Positions 8,042 to 17,535 of a stretch of 64,000 nucleotides of DNA are shown piece by piece. The notes beneath the pieces are model-generated. The model was not told the origin of the DNA. It saw only the letters and a program-made list of their open reading frames with translations, and ran no database searches. Positions within the stretch are counted from its first letter, which is position 1. The number at the start of each line of letters is the position of its first letter. A program made the translations under genes and the position numbers. Source of the DNA: Saliphagus infecundisoli (GTDB taxonomy: Archaea; Halobacteriota; Halobacteria; Halobacteriales; Natrialbaceae); contig NZ_JAIWHV010000002.1 in NCBI RefSeq assembly GCF_020177375.1, forward strand, positions 248,001-312,000, read 5' to 3'.

Positions 8042-9198
8042 TGTATTACGCCTACAAGTATCGCCTCAAGCCGTCTGGTTCCCAACGCGAGGAATTGGAC
8101 CGCCACCGCGATATCTGTAGGTAACTGTACAATCATGCGCTCTACCGCTTCGACCAAATCCCCGAGAGTGCAGGCACGCTCAATCAACGGGTTCGGTCCA
8201 TCCGTGACGAAATTTCGTCTCTGAAAGACTGGTGGGATGCTCTCTCGGACGTATACTCAACAGTCCTGCAAACAACGGTTATGCGGATTGAGCAGAACGT
8301 CAACTCACTCGAAGGACTCAAGGAGAACGGCTACGGCGTCGGCCGACTCAAATGGAAGCCACCGCGCGAGTTCCGCAGTTTCACGTACAGTCAGTCTGGC
8401 TTCAAGCTCGACAAGAAGGGCGGTCAGACTGTCTTGTCCCTCTCGAAACTCGCGGACATCCCGATACGGCTCCACCGAGAGATTCCCGACGACGCCGCAC
8501 TCAAGCAGGTGACACTCAAGAAGGAACCGACAGGCGAGTGGTTCGCCACGTTCGGTGTCGAAGTCGACCGAGAGCCACCAGAGAAGCCGGATGTCCCAGA
8601 GAACGTCGTCGGCATCGACGTGGGGATTCTGACGTACGCCCATGACACTGACGGCCACGCTGTTGAATCGGTCGATCTCTCGGACGAACGCGACCGACTC
8701 GAGCGAGAGCAACGAAAACTCTCGCGCAAAGAGCACGGGTCGAACAACTACGAGAAACAACGCTATCGCGTTGCCGAGTGCCACGCCGACCTGAAGCGAA
8801 AGCGACGGGACTTCTTGCACAAGCTCTCGAACGACTACGCCCGAGAGTACGATCTCGTCGCGGTCGAAGACCTTGACGCGAAAGGTCTTGCCGAACGTGA
8901 GGGTAACTCTCGGAATCGTGCTGGAGCAGCGTGGGGAACGTTCCTCCGAATGCTCGAGTCCGACAAACCGCTGTGGGTCCGCGAACACTCCTGTCCCTCC
9001 TGTGGGTTCACCGCCGACAGGGACTGGAACGCAGCGTGGAACATTCTGTCTCGCGGTCTCAAGCAGGTAGGAGTGGGACGCTCCGAATCACCGCCTGTGG
9101 AGACTGCGCTCCCTACGGGAACCACGTTGGTTCCTGCACAGCGCGTCGTGGAAGCAGGAAGCCCCACCCGCAAGCGCGAGCCGAAAGGCGAGCGGTAG
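8041..9198 (+). pseudogene. tnpB: tnpB, RNA-guided nuclease gene (interrupted and internally deleted)
   Basis: The reading frame starts MYYAYKYRLKPSGSQREEL and hits TAA at codon 28 (8122-8124), where relatives usually have Gln before LYNHAL. It then reads open to 9198. RuvC motifs remain: GIDVGI (Asp), VAVEDLD (Glu) and DRDWNAAWNI (Asp). Only the second zinc-knuckle pair (SCPSCGF) is present; the first pair and about 35-40 codons around it appear deleted in frame near 8958, where FLRMLE runs straight into DKPLWVREH. The nuclease is probably inactive. An internal restart at Met 8281 could yield a truncated 305-residue product. Confidence 0.88.
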
Positions 9199-9213
9199 GG
9201 TGGGGTAGTTCAC
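9050..9213 (+). ncRNA. probable right-end guide (omega/re) RNA segment of the IS
   Basis: In IS200/IS605 elements an RNA derived from the tnpB 3' end and right end guides TnpB. Here the 3' end of tnpB runs into the stem CCCCACCC (9162-9169) / GGGTGGGG (9198-9205) and then GTAGTTCAC. The sequence supports the structure; expression is inferred, and the RNA 5' boundary is unknown. Confidence 0.4.
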
Positions 9214-9324
9214 TTCGTGCTGAACGCCGCTCCGACGTCCCGACTCTGACCGCGTTCGCGTCGAGGGGGGATGTCTCCTTCAGGATGGAAAACACATTTG
9301 GGCCGTCACTGTGACCACGCAGTC

Positions 9325-10248
9325 GTGTCCAGGCTCGCCGCGGTCGTCCTCGTCGCTTGTCTCGTTCTCACGGCGGGCTGTGGCGGCTTCTCCGCGAGTT
9401 CGAACGATCCCGCCCCAGACCGGGAACCGTACGGCGTCGAGGAGTCGGTCGACGCCTCGGTCGAGGAGGAGACGGAGGGAGAGCAGTTGCTCCCCGGGCT
9501 CACCACCGAGGGGCTGACCAACGTGGCTAACCTCCGGAAGGTCCACGGGGACGCCATCGGTAACGAGACGTTTACGGTCCGGACCGAAACCGAGTCCCTC
9601 TCCGATTCCGAAAACGAAAGCGAACCACGGACCACCGAGACGACGAGGTACGTCGATCCCGACGCCGGAACCGTCTTCGGGGTCACACGGATCAACCAGT
9701 CCGACGCCGATCCGGGATCCGGTGTCGACCGCTCACCGATCCGGGCGGTCGAGCAGTGGCACGGCGACGAGACGCTAACCCGGTTCGAGTTCGAGAACGG
9801 ATCCGTCGAGTACCCGTCGAGCGGCGATGGGTCAGTGTCCCGAAACGAGACGGTCCGACAGGCGATGACTGGTCCTGTCGTATCGCTGGGGAGCCTCGAG
9901 AACACGACGACCGTCGGGACCGTCGACGCCGAGGACGGCACCTACTACGTCGTCGAGGGCTCTATGAACGACTCGTCGGCCATCGAGGACGGGACGACCA
10001 GAGAGGTCGAGGTCCGAGCGCTCGTCCGCGAGGACGGCCTCGTCCGCCAGACGGTCGTCAACCAAAGCTACGGCGGAGACGGCGAGCGAACGACCATCAA
10101 CGAGACCATCGAAATCGTCGACGTCGGCGAGACGACCGTCGAACGACCCGACTGGTACGACGAGGCGCTGGCGGCCCAGCCCGCCGAGTCCGCGTCGGAA
10201 GAGGCCAACGAAACTTCGGGCGGGGCGAGGACAGCGAACGAGACGTAG
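9325..10248 (+). CDS. haloarchaeal lipoprotein
   Basis: A 307-residue secreted lipoprotein. GTG 9325 is chosen because it gives a short basic N-terminus (VSRLAAVV), a hydrophobic core and the lipobox LTAGC, with the lipid-modified Cys about residue 18. The mature part is acidic, rich in Glu, Asp, Thr and Asn, and has many N-x-T/S sequons, as expected for a haloarchaeal surface protein. The fold is probably all beta. No enzyme motif is recognised; similar lipoproteins are common and functionally unassigned in haloarchaea. It lies just downstream of the IS right end, whose insertion may have replaced part of its promoter. Confidence 0.8.
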   Translation: MSRLAAVVLVACLVLTAGCGGFSASSNDPAPDREPYGVEESVDASVEEETEGEQLLPGLTTEGLTNVANLRKVHGDAIGNETFTVRTETESLSDSENESEPRTTETTRYVDPDAGTVFGVTRINQSDADPGSGVDRSPIRAVEQWHGDETLTRFEFENGSVEYPSSGDGSVSRNETVRQAMTGPVVSLGSLENTTTVGTVDAEDGTYYVVEGSMNDSSAIEDGTTREVEVRALVREDGLVRQTVVNQSYGGDGERTTINETIEIVDVGETTVERPDWYDEALAAQPAESASEEANETSGGARTANET

Positions 10249-10320
10249 GTCGTCGTTCGGACGGGGGGCACGCGATGGATCGTCCTCTACGAAAGCGACG
10301 TCTCGACGGTTCCTCCCGTC

Positions 10321-10326
10321 AAAAAA
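10321..10326 (-). terminator. U-run terminator downstream of the thermosome gene
   Basis: On the minus strand a run of six T residues follows the thermosome stop codon by about 57 nt, within otherwise GC-rich sequence. Archaeal RNA polymerase commonly terminates at such U-tracts without a hairpin. Confidence 0.45.
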
Positions 10327-10382
10327 TCGGTGAGTCGGTTGCGGCTCTCTCGTCGCGTCGGTAGTGGTGTGGCGGGCCGAAC

Positions 10383-12074
10383 TTACATCGCGCCGCCCAT
10401 GCCACCCATACCGCCCATGCCGCCCATGCCGCCACCCATGCCGCCGCCGGGGCCGCCGGGTGGCATCTCGTCGTCGTCGTCGTCGCCGGTCTTCCCGCCG
10501 ACGAGGTCGCCCGCGGCGATGACGTCGTCGATGCGAAGCAGCATGACGGCGGCCTCGGTGGCCGACTCGATCGCCTGGGTCTTCACGCGCAGGGGCTCGT
10601 AGACGCCCTCCGCTTCCATGTCGATGACGTCGCCCGTGTAGGCGTCGAGGCCGGCACGGGTCTCGCCGCCGTCGTGCTGGCTGCGCAGGTCCACGAGCGA
10701 GTCGATGGGATCGAGGCCGGCGTTCTCCGCGAGCGTACGGGGAACGATCTCGAGGGCGTCCGCGAACGCCTCGACGGCGAGCTGTTCGCGCCCGCCGACG
10801 CTGTCGGCGTAGTCACGAAGCGCGAGGGAGAGCTCGACCTCGGGGGCGCCGCCGCCGGCGAGCACCTTCCCGTCCTCGAGGGTCGTCCGGACGACGCCCA
10901 GCGAGTCCTCGATCGCGCGGTCGACCTCGTCGATGACGTGTTCGGTGCCACCGCGGAGGATGAGGGTGACGGCTTTGGCGTCCTCGACGTCCTCGACGAA
11001 GATGCGCTGGTCGCCGCCGACGTCCTTCTGGGCGACGCTGCCGGCGTAGCCCAGGTCGTCCTCGGAGAGGTCGGAGACGTTCGAGACGGGCCGGGCGCCC
11101 GTCGAGCGCGCCAGCCGGTTCGCGTCGGAGTCCTTGACGCGCCGGACCGCGAGGATGCCCTCCTCGGCGAGGTAGTGCTGGGCCATGTCGTCGATGCCGC
11201 CGTCGACGAAGACGGCGTCGGCGCCGACCTCGACGAGGGCGTCGACCATCTCCCGGAGCTGGGCCTCCTCCTGGTCCATGAACTCCTGGAGCTGGTCGGG
11301 GTCGGTGACGTTGACCTCGGCGTCGATCTCGGTCTCCTTGACCTCGATCGCGTCGTCGATGAGCGCGACGTTTGCGTCCTCGACGAAGTAGGGCATGCTG
11401 TCGGAGACGCGCTCCTTGCTGATGATGGTGCCCTCAACGAGCTCGGAGTTCTCGATCGCCCCGCCGACGACCTTCTCGACTTTGACGTTCTCCGTGTCGA
11501 TCCCGTCGTCGTCGGCGACGGCCTGGACGGCGTCGACGACGAGGTCGGCGAGCAGGTCCTTGGCGCTCTCGGCACCCTTGCCCGTCATCGCCGTCGCGGC
11601 GATCTGTCGGAGGATCTCGGTGTCGTCGCTGTCGACCTCGATGGCCTCCTCCTCTAGGGCTTCGGTGGCCTGTTCTGCGGCCTGACGGTAGCCCTGGGCG
11701 AGGGTGGTCGCGTGGATGTCCTGGTCGAGAAGCTCCTCGGCGCGTTTGAGGAGTTCGCCCGCGACGACGACCGCCGACGTCGTCCCGTCGCCGACCTCGT
11801 CCTCCTGGGTCTCGGCGACCTCGACGATCATGTTCGCGGCCGGGTGGTCGATGTCCATCTCGCCGAGGATGGTGACGCCGTCGTTGGTGACGACGACGCC
11901 GCCCGAGGAGTCGACGAGCATCTTGTCCATCCCCTTCGGCCCGAGGGTCGTCCGGACCGACTGGGAGACCGCCTTCCCGGCCGTGATGTTCATCGACTGT
12001 GCGTCCTTGCCCGAGGTGCGCTGGCTGTCCTCGGAAAGTACGATGAGGGGCTGGCCGCCCATCTGTTGTGCCAT
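10383..12074 (-). CDS. ths: thermosome subunit (group II chaperonin)
   Basis: A 563-residue archaeal chaperonin subunit that folds proteins in a double-ring ATP-driven complex. Clear signatures are [49 protein letters not shown] (nucleotide site and catalytic Asp) and [16 protein letters not shown]. The C-terminus is the flexible Gly-Gly-Met repeat tail lining the ring cavity. ATG 12074 (MAQQMGGQ) is preferred over a TTG two codons upstream because a strong TATA box lies 28-36 bp upstream, predicting a leaderless mRNA. Haloarchaea usually carry several paralogues; which one this is cannot be decided. Confidence 0.98.
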   Translation of the reverse strand: MAQQMGGQPLIVLSEDSQRTSGKDAQSMNITAGKAVSQSVRTTLGPKGMDKMLVDSSGGVVVTNDGVTILGEMDIDHPAANMIVEVAETQEDEVGDGTTSAVVVAGELLKRAEELLDQDIHATTLAQGYRQAAEQATEALEEEAIEVDSDDTEILRQIAATAMTGKGAESAKDLLADLVVDAVQAVADDDGIDTENVKVEKVVGGAIENSELVEGTIISKERVSDSMPYFVEDANVALIDDAIEVKETEIDAEVNVTDPDQLQEFMDQEEAQLREMVDALVEVGADAVFVDGGIDDMAQHYLAEEGILAVRRVKDSDANRLARSTGARPVSNVSDLSEDDLGYAGSVAQKDVGGDQRIFVEDVEDAKAVTLILRGGTEHVIDEVDRAIEDSLGVVRTTLEDGKVLAGGGAPEVELSLALRDYADSVGGREQLAVEAFADALEIVPRTLAENAGLDPIDSLVDLRSQHDGGETRAGLDAYTGDVIDMEAEGVYEPLRVKTQAIESATEAAVMLLRIDDVIAAGDLVGGKTGDDDDDEMPPGGPGGGMGGGMGGMGGMGGMGGAM

Positions 12075-12100
12075 GGTCAAGTCGAGGATTGATTGGTATT

Positions 12101-12110
12101 CTATATAAAT
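12101..12110 (-). promoter_or_regulatory. TATA box of the thermosome gene
   Basis: On the minus strand the sequence reads ATTTATATAG, an excellent archaeal TATA box in an AT-rich stretch. Its spacing to the ATG at 12074 places the start of transcription at or within a few bases of the start codon. No separate heat-shock element is evident. Confidence 0.8.
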
Positions 12111-12246
12111 CTTTCCGTATCCGGGAACCGAACCCCGTCAGGTAGCCGGGGTCCGGAGGTCGGTACCGGTTAGCACGCGGCATTTATACGGGGATCGGCA
12201 TCGAGGTCGACGGCGGCCGATGGACCGTGGCGACGGATTCCGGCGG

Positions 12247-12804
12247 TCAGGATCCGCCGCCGGGATACCGGTGGTAGGTCAGTCCCTGGGCTTTCATCTC
12301 GTTGTGGCGCTCCTCTAAGAAGGAGTAGACGGTACCGTGGGGTGCGCCGTCGAGCAACATCTCCGCGGCGGTCCGGACGGCATCGACCTGCGGGGGCGTG
12401 CCGATGATGCCAAGGGTCGAGCCGTAGATCACCACCGAGGCCCCCGACAGCTCCTCCATCAGCTCGCGGGTGCGCCCGTTCTCGCCGATCAGGCGCCCCT
12501 TCTTGCGTTTCATGTCGTTCGTGTTCCGGGCGGCGGCGTCGATGTCCACGAGGTCGAACGACACCATCTCGTCGTCGAGCAGGGACAGCGCGTCCTCCGG
12601 GGGAAAGCCACGCCCGATCGCCCGGACGATGTCGGGGCCGTTGAGCCCGGTCACGGGGTCGCCGACGGTCTCGATCGCGACCGAACCGTTCTCGGAGTCG
12701 ATATCCAGACGGACCTCCGCTTCGGCCTCGATCTCGCGCATCGTCTCGCCGCCCTCGCCGATGAGAACGCCGATGCGGTCCTGCGGAATCTTCACGTGCT
12801 GCAT
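12247..12804 (-). CDS. KH-domain RNA-binding protein (archaeal Pno1/Dim2-Krr1 type)
   Basis: A 185-residue protein with two KH domains. The first GxxG loop is GVLIGEGGETMRE near the start (MQHVKIPQDR) and the second is GRLIGENGRTRE in the middle. The archaeal family is related to eukaryotic Pno1/Dim2 and Krr1, which assist 3'-end maturation of small-subunit rRNA together with Rio kinases; a Rio1 gene lies 5 kb away. ATG 12804 starts at the conserved MQHVKIP, with a TATA-like GGGCTTAAC about 25-30 bp upstream. It is cytoplasmic. Confidence 0.93.
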   Translation of the reverse strand: MQHVKIPQDRIGVLIGEGGETMREIEAEAEVRLDIDSENGSVAIETVGDPVTGLNGPDIVRAIGRGFPPEDALSLLDDEMVSFDLVDIDAAARNTNDMKRKKGRLIGENGRTRELMEELSGASVVIYGSTLGIIGTPPQVDAVRTAAEMLLDGAPHGTVYSFLEERHNEMKAQGLTYHRYPGGGS

Positions 12805-12979
12805 GTCCTCGGGTAGTCGCCCGGTCGTGTTAAGCCCTTGGCTCGCACGTTCAGCGCCTCTCTCCGAGCGATCGGAAGCCGGTTTCGCCCGCCCTCGCGC
12901 CGGCGGTTGCACCGACTCACGATCGGAGAGTCATCGGTGGAAAAACGGGAGACGAGCCGGCAAACACTCGATATTCGGC

Positions 12980-14419
12980 TCACCTCCCGGACGCCGGTCT
13001 CCGTCCCCGGTCGGCGTCCTCCGCAGAGACGCGCCGGATCCGTCCCTCGAGGCCGACGTCCAGCCCGCCCTCACGGGCGTGCGCGACGAGCGTCTCCCAC
13101 TGGGGCTCGTGTTCGGCGACGGCGGCCCCCCAGTTCAGCGGCGGATACGTGTCCACGTCGACGGCGTACTGTGCGGTCGCGACCCGGTATCTCCGGTCGG
13201 GGGAGAGGGAGTTGCCGCCGACCGCGACGGAACGGAGATCGTTCGCGTCGGTCCAGACGACGCGCAGGCCGCTTACGTGCAGGCGGACCCAGCCGCGCTC
13301 GCCCGGATGCGGGTGGGCTGCCTCGGCGAGGACGTCCCGGAGGGCCGCCCCGCTCACCTCAAGTTCGACGACGCTTCCGGCGAACGGACACAGCGAGACG
13401 ACCTCGCCGACCGTGACGTCGGCCGACAGCGACGGCCCGGCCCGGAGCGATCCCGCGAGAAAGAGCCCGACGTCGGCGCCGGCCGCCGCGCGGAACGCGT
13501 CCGCGGCGAAGTTTCCCAGGCGGCTCTCGCCGCGGAATCGCTGCCGGCTCGTCCGCGGGAGTTCGTCGTCGGCGTGTGCGATCACCTCGTCGACGCCGAG
13601 GGCCTCCCGACGCTCCCGGTAGGCGGCGGCGACCTCCGCGGCGACCGCCTCGTCGATGGCACCCTCGATTCCGTTCTCGTCTACGGGAGTCCCGTCCCGG
13701 CCGACCTCGTGGAATCGGGCGGCGGCTTCGTCGGGACCGATTGTCACGTCGGCGAACTCGGCGTCGCCGTTCGTCCGGACGAGGAGCGTCCCGCCCACCC
13801 GTTCGGCGTACCGCTCGTGGAGGTGGCCGCCGAGGACGACGTCCGCGTCGGCGGCGGCCGCGACCGAGCGGTCGTCCGCACCGCAGTGGGCGAGCACGAC
13901 GCGGTAATCGACCGGCGGGAGGTCGTCGAACGCCGCCGTCACGGCGGCGGCAGGGTCGGTAAAGCGCAACTCCTCGATGGTGCCACAGATGTCGGCCGTC
14001 TTCGGGTGTGAGACGCCGACCACGCCGATCCGGGAACCGCCGCGCTCGACGACGGTGGCGTCGGGAATGCGGTCGGTCCCCGGCCCTTCGACGTTTGCAC
14101 AGAGATAGGCCGGAGGAACCGACTCGCCCCACTCGAAGGCCCACTCCCGGCCGAAGTCGAAGTCGTGGTTGCCGAAGGTGTCGGCGGCCGGTTCGACCGC
14201 CTCCAGAAACGGGCGGGCCTGGGCGCGACCCTCGTCGGTCAGGAGGGCGAGCGTCCCCAGTGCCGTGTCGTCGCCGGCACCGACGACGAGCGTCGTCTCG
14301 TCACGCACTGCCGCGATCCGGCCGGCGAAGGCGCCGATCCGATCGGGGTCGTCGAACGCGCTTTCCAGGTCCGAGTAGCCGAGGAGACGGATCGCCCCCT
14401 CGCGGGTAGCGTCGGGCAT
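12980..14419 (-). CDS. 5'-nucleotidase / UshA-like metallophosphoesterase
   Basis: A 479-residue protein with an N-terminal calcineurin-like phosphoesterase domain and a C-terminal 5'-nucleotidase domain. Metal-site motifs visible are GAGDDTALG, DTFGNHDFDFG, LAHCGADD and GGHLHERYAE. The C-terminal domain contains SRLGNFAADAFRAA and GDxFxxPFG-like SLCPFAGSVVELEVSG. The first metal motif, normally D-x-H, is YSDLES here, so one ligand is altered. There is no signal peptide, unlike bacterial periplasmic UshA, so it is probably cytoplasmic. It lies downstream of another phosphoesterase gene in the same direction. Confidence 0.88.
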   Translation of the reverse strand: MPDATREGAIRLLGYSDLESAFDDPDRIGAFAGRIAAVRDETTLVVGAGDDTALGTLALLTDEGRAQARPFLEAVEPAADTFGNHDFDFGREWAFEWGESVPPAYLCANVEGPGTDRIPDATVVERGGSRIGVVGVSHPKTADICGTIEELRFTDPAAAVTAAFDDLPPVDYRVVLAHCGADDRSVAAAADADVVLGGHLHERYAERVGGTLLVRTNGDAEFADVTIGPDEAAARFHEVGRDGTPVDENGIEGAIDEAVAAEVAAAYRERREALGVDEVIAHADDELPRTSRQRFRGESRLGNFAADAFRAAAGADVGLFLAGSLRAGPSLSADVTVGEVVSLCPFAGSVVELEVSGAALRDVLAEAAHPHPGERGWVRLHVSGLRVVWTDANDLRSVAVGGNSLSPDRRYRVATAQYAVDVDTYPPLNWGAAVAEHEPQWETLVAHAREGGLDVGLEGRIRRVSAEDADRGRRPASGR

Positions 14420-14549
14420 GTGTGGCTATGTGACTCTCCGTGTCGCGTCCGCCGTGGACGCGACGGTGCTACGTTCCGGTCCAACGGGCAACAGGAAAAC
14501 GTATTCGGTCCATTGTCAGCTCGTTCCGTGACTCGGCGCTTTCCGGCGT

Positions 14550-15047
14550 CTATCCGATCCGTTCGAACCGGACCTCCTCGGTTTCGGTGTCGACGACGGC
14601 GACCGTTCGGTGCTCGCTCGGAACGGTCGGGAACTGCGCGCCCGGATTGATGACGGTCGTCTCCCCCACCTCCCGCTGCTCGCGCTCGTGGTGGTGGCCG
14701 TAGCAGACGAAATCGTACTCGCCGCTCTCGGCGTAGCCCTCCACGTCCTCGCGGTCCTCGCCGTGGAGGACGGCGAACCTCGAGTCCTCGAACGTGAGGT
14801 CGGCGAAGCGGCCGTGGAGTTCGCTGCCGGCGAGGTCGGCAAAGCCCGCTTCTAAGCCCTCGACCTCGCCGTCGTTGTTCCCGAGGACGCCGTGGAGCTC
14901 GAGTCCCTCGAAGAACGGGAGGACGGGTGGCGCGATGAAGTCGCCACAGTGGACGACCGTGTCTACGCTTTCCGCCTCGAAGATGGCCACTGCATCCTCG
15001 ATCGCCTCGACGTTGTCGTGGGTGTCCGCGATGATGCCGACCTGCAT
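14550..15047 (-). CDS. YfcE/MJ0936-type metallophosphoesterase
   Basis: A 165-residue single-domain metallophosphoesterase of the YfcE/MJ0936 family, whose members hydrolyse phosphodiesters in vitro. All five metal motifs are present: GIIADTHDN (Asp-x-His), VVHCGDF, LGNNDGE, VLHGED and YGHHHERE. Its length matches the family. ATG 15047 begins exactly at the first strand (MQVGIIAD). The biological substrate is unknown. It could be cotranscribed with the upstream DUF2270 membrane protein gene and the downstream nucleotidase gene. Confidence 0.93.
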   Translation of the reverse strand: MQVGIIADTHDNVEAIEDAVAIFEAESVDTVVHCGDFIAPPVLPFFEGLELHGVLGNNDGEVEGLEAGFADLAGSELHGRFADLTFEDSRFAVLHGEDREDVEGYAESGEYDFVCYGHHHEREQREVGETTVINPGAQFPTVPSEHRTVAVVDTETEEVRFERIG

Positions 15048-15103
15048 GTATGGCTGTCGTGGCGTCGGCGACGGCCAAGTAGCTTCGGGCCCGGACGACT
15101 CTC

Positions 15104-15814
15104 TCAGGGTTTCTTCCAGCTGCCGGGCTCGGTCCCGTGGACCTCGCCTTTGGCTCGCCGACCGTGGGGCCAGGACGCGACTGCGAGCACGCAGACGAAA
15201 AACGCCGCGACCGCGGCCGCGACGGCCACGCCGGGGATCCCGGGCAACTCGGCGGCCTCCGTCCACCGGGATTCGGGGGTGAACAGGGTCACCTTCGCAG
15301 CCCACGCGATCCCGACGACGCCGAACAGAAGCCCGTAGATCCGACGGACGCGCCTGGACAGCGCCTCGAGCGTCGAGACCTTGAACGTCGGGTACCGGAG
15401 ATCCGCGCTCAGCTCCTCGCGCCAGCGGGGGTGTTCGGCCCCGACGGGATCGAGGGCGTTCGCGAAGACGTTCTCCTGAAAGAAGCGAACCCGCGCCCGA
15501 TAGAGGTCGAAAAACCGGTAGCGGCGAACCTCGTACGAGAGGAACATCGCGAGGACGAGTCCCCCGATCAGGAGGAGGTACGCGGGCAGCTCGGGGGCCG
15601 AAAAGACGATCGAGAGCAACGCGGCCAGGACGGTGATCGCCCAGTTGGTCGTCCGGTCGATGCGGTCCTGGGCGGCGTTGGCCTGAGCCACCTCCCCGCG
15701 GTAGTAGTGGGGCAACGCCGAGAGCAACGCCTCGGCGTCGTCGGCGATCTCGGCCCCGATCTCCTCGTCGCCTCGACCGATTCGGCTCCCGCCGTTCTCG
15801 TCGTCCGTGGACAT
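15104..15814 (-). CDS. DUF2270 integral membrane protein
   Basis: A 236-residue protein matching the DUF2270 family pattern: LPHYYRGEVAQANAAQDRID, then RTTNWAITVLAALLSIVFS (first membrane segment), a second segment around LPAYLLLIGGLVLAMF, and YEVRRYRFFDLYRARVRF with FQENVFANAL. Two more hydrophobic segments occur in the C-terminal half (YGLLFGVVGIAW and GVAVAAAVAAFFVCVLAV). The function is unknown. ATG 15814 (MSTDDENGG) gives the usual acidic N-terminus; a start at 15841 is possible. Confidence 0.85.
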   Translation of the reverse strand: MSTDDENGGSRIGRGDEEIGAEIADDAEALLSALPHYYRGEVAQANAAQDRIDRTTNWAITVLAALLSIVFSAPELPAYLLLIGGLVLAMFLSYEVRRYRFFDLYRARVRFFQENVFANALDPVGAEHPRWREELSADLRYPTFKVSTLEALSRRVRRIYGLLFGVVGIAWAAKVTLFTPESRWTEAAELPGIPGVAVAAAVAAFFVCVLAVASWPHGRRAKGEVHGTEPGSWKKP

Positions 15815-15856
15815 ATGGGGGCTCTCGACGCCGCCGACCATAGTCCCCCGACGCCA

Positions 15857-17101
15857 CTACGGGAGACGGGCCACGCCCGCCGACGCGAGCGCGCGCTCGC
15901 GCTCGCCGTCGGTCAGCCGATAGGGTGCGAGTTCCCCCTCGAGATCTCCGAGTGCCGCCCGCCGCTCCTGGTGGCGGGCCAGAAACCCGGTCAGGCGGTC
16001 GATCAGGATCTCCTTTAGCTCGCCGCTCAGGAGCTCCCCGGAGCGATAGCGCTCCTCGATCTCCGCGAGCCGGTCGTCGTCGGGCTCGAGAAACGCCCGG
16101 AGGTACTGGAAGGGAACGTCAGTAGCGGGGTCGCCGCCATGCTCGCGGTGGGCCTCGATGGTCGCGCGTCCGCCGGTGTAGGCGTGTTCGCGGATCGTCT
16201 CGGCAACCGTGTCAGGATCGTCGGCGAGCTCGATCGACGGCGCGTCGTCCGAGGAACTCATCTTTCCGGGACCGGCGAGACTGGGCAGAAATCGCCCGAG
16301 CAGCGCGCTGGGCTTCTCGACGGGCAGGGCCTCCTTCGCGGCGACGTCCCGACAGACCCGGACGTGGGGGTCCTGATCGACCGCGATCGGGACCAGCGTC
16401 GGCTGGCGGCCCTCCACCAGTTGGGGAGCCAGGAGGTGGGTCGCCTGGACCGCCGGATAGAACTGGAGGCCGACGGTGTCCTGCTCGCCGTACACTGCCT
16501 CGACGGTCGCCGGCGTGAGGTGCTTTGCGAGCCGAACCGCGATCGGATAGACGACGTCCGCGTCCGCAGTATCGATCACGATCCGGGTGCGCTCGGGGTC
16601 GAAGCCGACCGCGAGCAGGTCCCGGAGGTTCTCGCGGGTATGGGCGCCGATCGACTCGAAGGATTGGCTCTTGGCGAGGAACTTCTCGTCGTCCGAAATC
16701 GGGAGGTAGACCGTCGCGCCCGTCGCCTCCTGGAACCGTCTGGCGAGGTAGAGGGGAACGACGTGGCCCAGGTGCATCGGGCCGGAGGGTCCCCGGCCAG
16801 TGACGACCGCGTGGGGGTCGCCGGCTCGAGCCGCCTCGAGATACTCGTCCACATCGCGGCCCGCGTAGAACGTCCCCCGGCGGAGCAGGGGGTGGTCGGG
16901 AAGTCCTTCGATCTGCTCGTCGGTGAGGGGGTCTGCGCCGAAGCGTTCGACGAGTTTCTCGTAGTCGATCTCGCCGTCGACCTCGTAGGGCGTGACGGTG
17001 AACCCGTTGTCACCGCCGTCGTGGCGGTCGCTGCGGGAACCGTCGGCTCCATGGTCGCCATGCTGTGCGTCCGTCTCCGTCTTCTCCGTTGGTTTCGTCA
17101 T
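15857..17101 (-). CDS. trpS: tryptophan--tRNA ligase
   Basis: A 414-residue class I aminoacyl-tRNA synthetase of the archaeal/eukaryal TrpRS type. The HIGH-equivalent motif is PSGPMHLGH, followed by PISDDEKFLAKSQS and EAVYGEQDTVGLQFYPAVQA. The second signature is GKMSSSDD. The first roughly 45 residues are a charged His/Asp/Gly-rich extension. ATG 17101 (MTKPTEKTE) is chosen because upstream sequence is basic and untypical. No leader or attenuator is evident in the 229 bp upstream. Confidence 0.96.
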   Translation of the reverse strand: MTKPTEKTETDAQHGDHGADGSRSDRHDGGDNGFTVTPYEVDGEIDYEKLVERFGADPLTDEQIEGLPDHPLLRRGTFYAGRDVDEYLEAARAGDPHAVVTGRGPSGPMHLGHVVPLYLARRFQEATGATVYLPISDDEKFLAKSQSFESIGAHTRENLRDLLAVGFDPERTRIVIDTADADVVYPIAVRLAKHLTPATVEAVYGEQDTVGLQFYPAVQATHLLAPQLVEGRQPTLVPIAVDQDPHVRVCRDVAAKEALPVEKPSALLGRFLPSLAGPGKMSSSDDAPSIELADDPDTVAETIREHAYTGGRATIEAHREHGGDPATDVPFQYLRAFLEPDDDRLAEIEERYRSGELLSGELKEILIDRLTGFLARHQERRAALGDLEGELAPYRLTDGERERALASAGVARLP

Positions 17102-17330
17102 TGCTGTCGGTGTGACTGGCTGTGGCTGGCGCGTGGTTCGCCGATCGAAAAGAGGTGAAGGGAGCCGTCGGCACCGCACCCGCCGGGTTAGGCCGCGTCG
17201 GAGACGGTGTCGGGACTGTCCGCTCTCGGGACCGACCGCCAGTGCCAGCCGAGAGCGGACTGCATCGCCCGAAGCGAAGGCGCCGACTCACCTAACGGTT
17301 TCGCCGCGGGTGGCGACGCGATTCCGCTAG

Positions 17331-17495
17331 TCAGGACGGGTTCTGGTGACTGATCTTCTCGCCGACCGTTCCCGGGACGGGCGTGCCACAGTCCCGACAG
17401 ATAAAGCGCCGGCCGGTCGTCGTCGAGCGCGTCTCGACGTCCTGCTTGTAGCGGATCTCGGCCCCGCAGGAGCACCTGTAGCTCGTCCGGCTCAT
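17331..17495 (-). CDS. small zinc-ribbon protein
   Basis: A 54-residue protein with two Cys pairs (YRCSCGAEIRY and FICRDCGTPVPG), the spacing of a single zinc ribbon. Haloarchaea encode many such one-domain CxxC proteins of unknown function. ATG 17495 (MSRTSYRC) is the natural start; the frame upstream is basic and not conserved-looking. The 235 bp between this gene and trpS shows no other gene. Confidence 0.7.
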   Translation of the reverse strand: MSRTSYRCSCGAEIRYKQDVETRSTTTGRRFICRDCGTPVPGTVGEKISHQNPS

Positions 17496-17535
17496 GGCTC
17501 CGGGTACGAGCGCACGGACGAAAAATCGTGCGCCG

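Larger units (their letters stand above)
7716..9213 (+). mobile_element. decayed IS200/IS605 family (IS1341-type) element
   Basis: The element has a left end with three palindromes (7721-7821), a 40-codon ribbon-helix-helix-like ORF, a tnpB-type gene and a right-end stem CCCCACCC/GGGTGGGG (9162-9169, 9198-9205) followed by GTAGTTCAC. No tnpA Y1 transposase is present, as in IS1341-type elements, so mobility would need TnpA in trans. tnpB carries a nonsense codon and an internal deletion. The left limit is approximate because IS200/IS605 elements make no target duplication; the right limit follows the TTCAC cleavage-type motif. A related right end occurs at 61193-61258. Confidence 0.85.
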
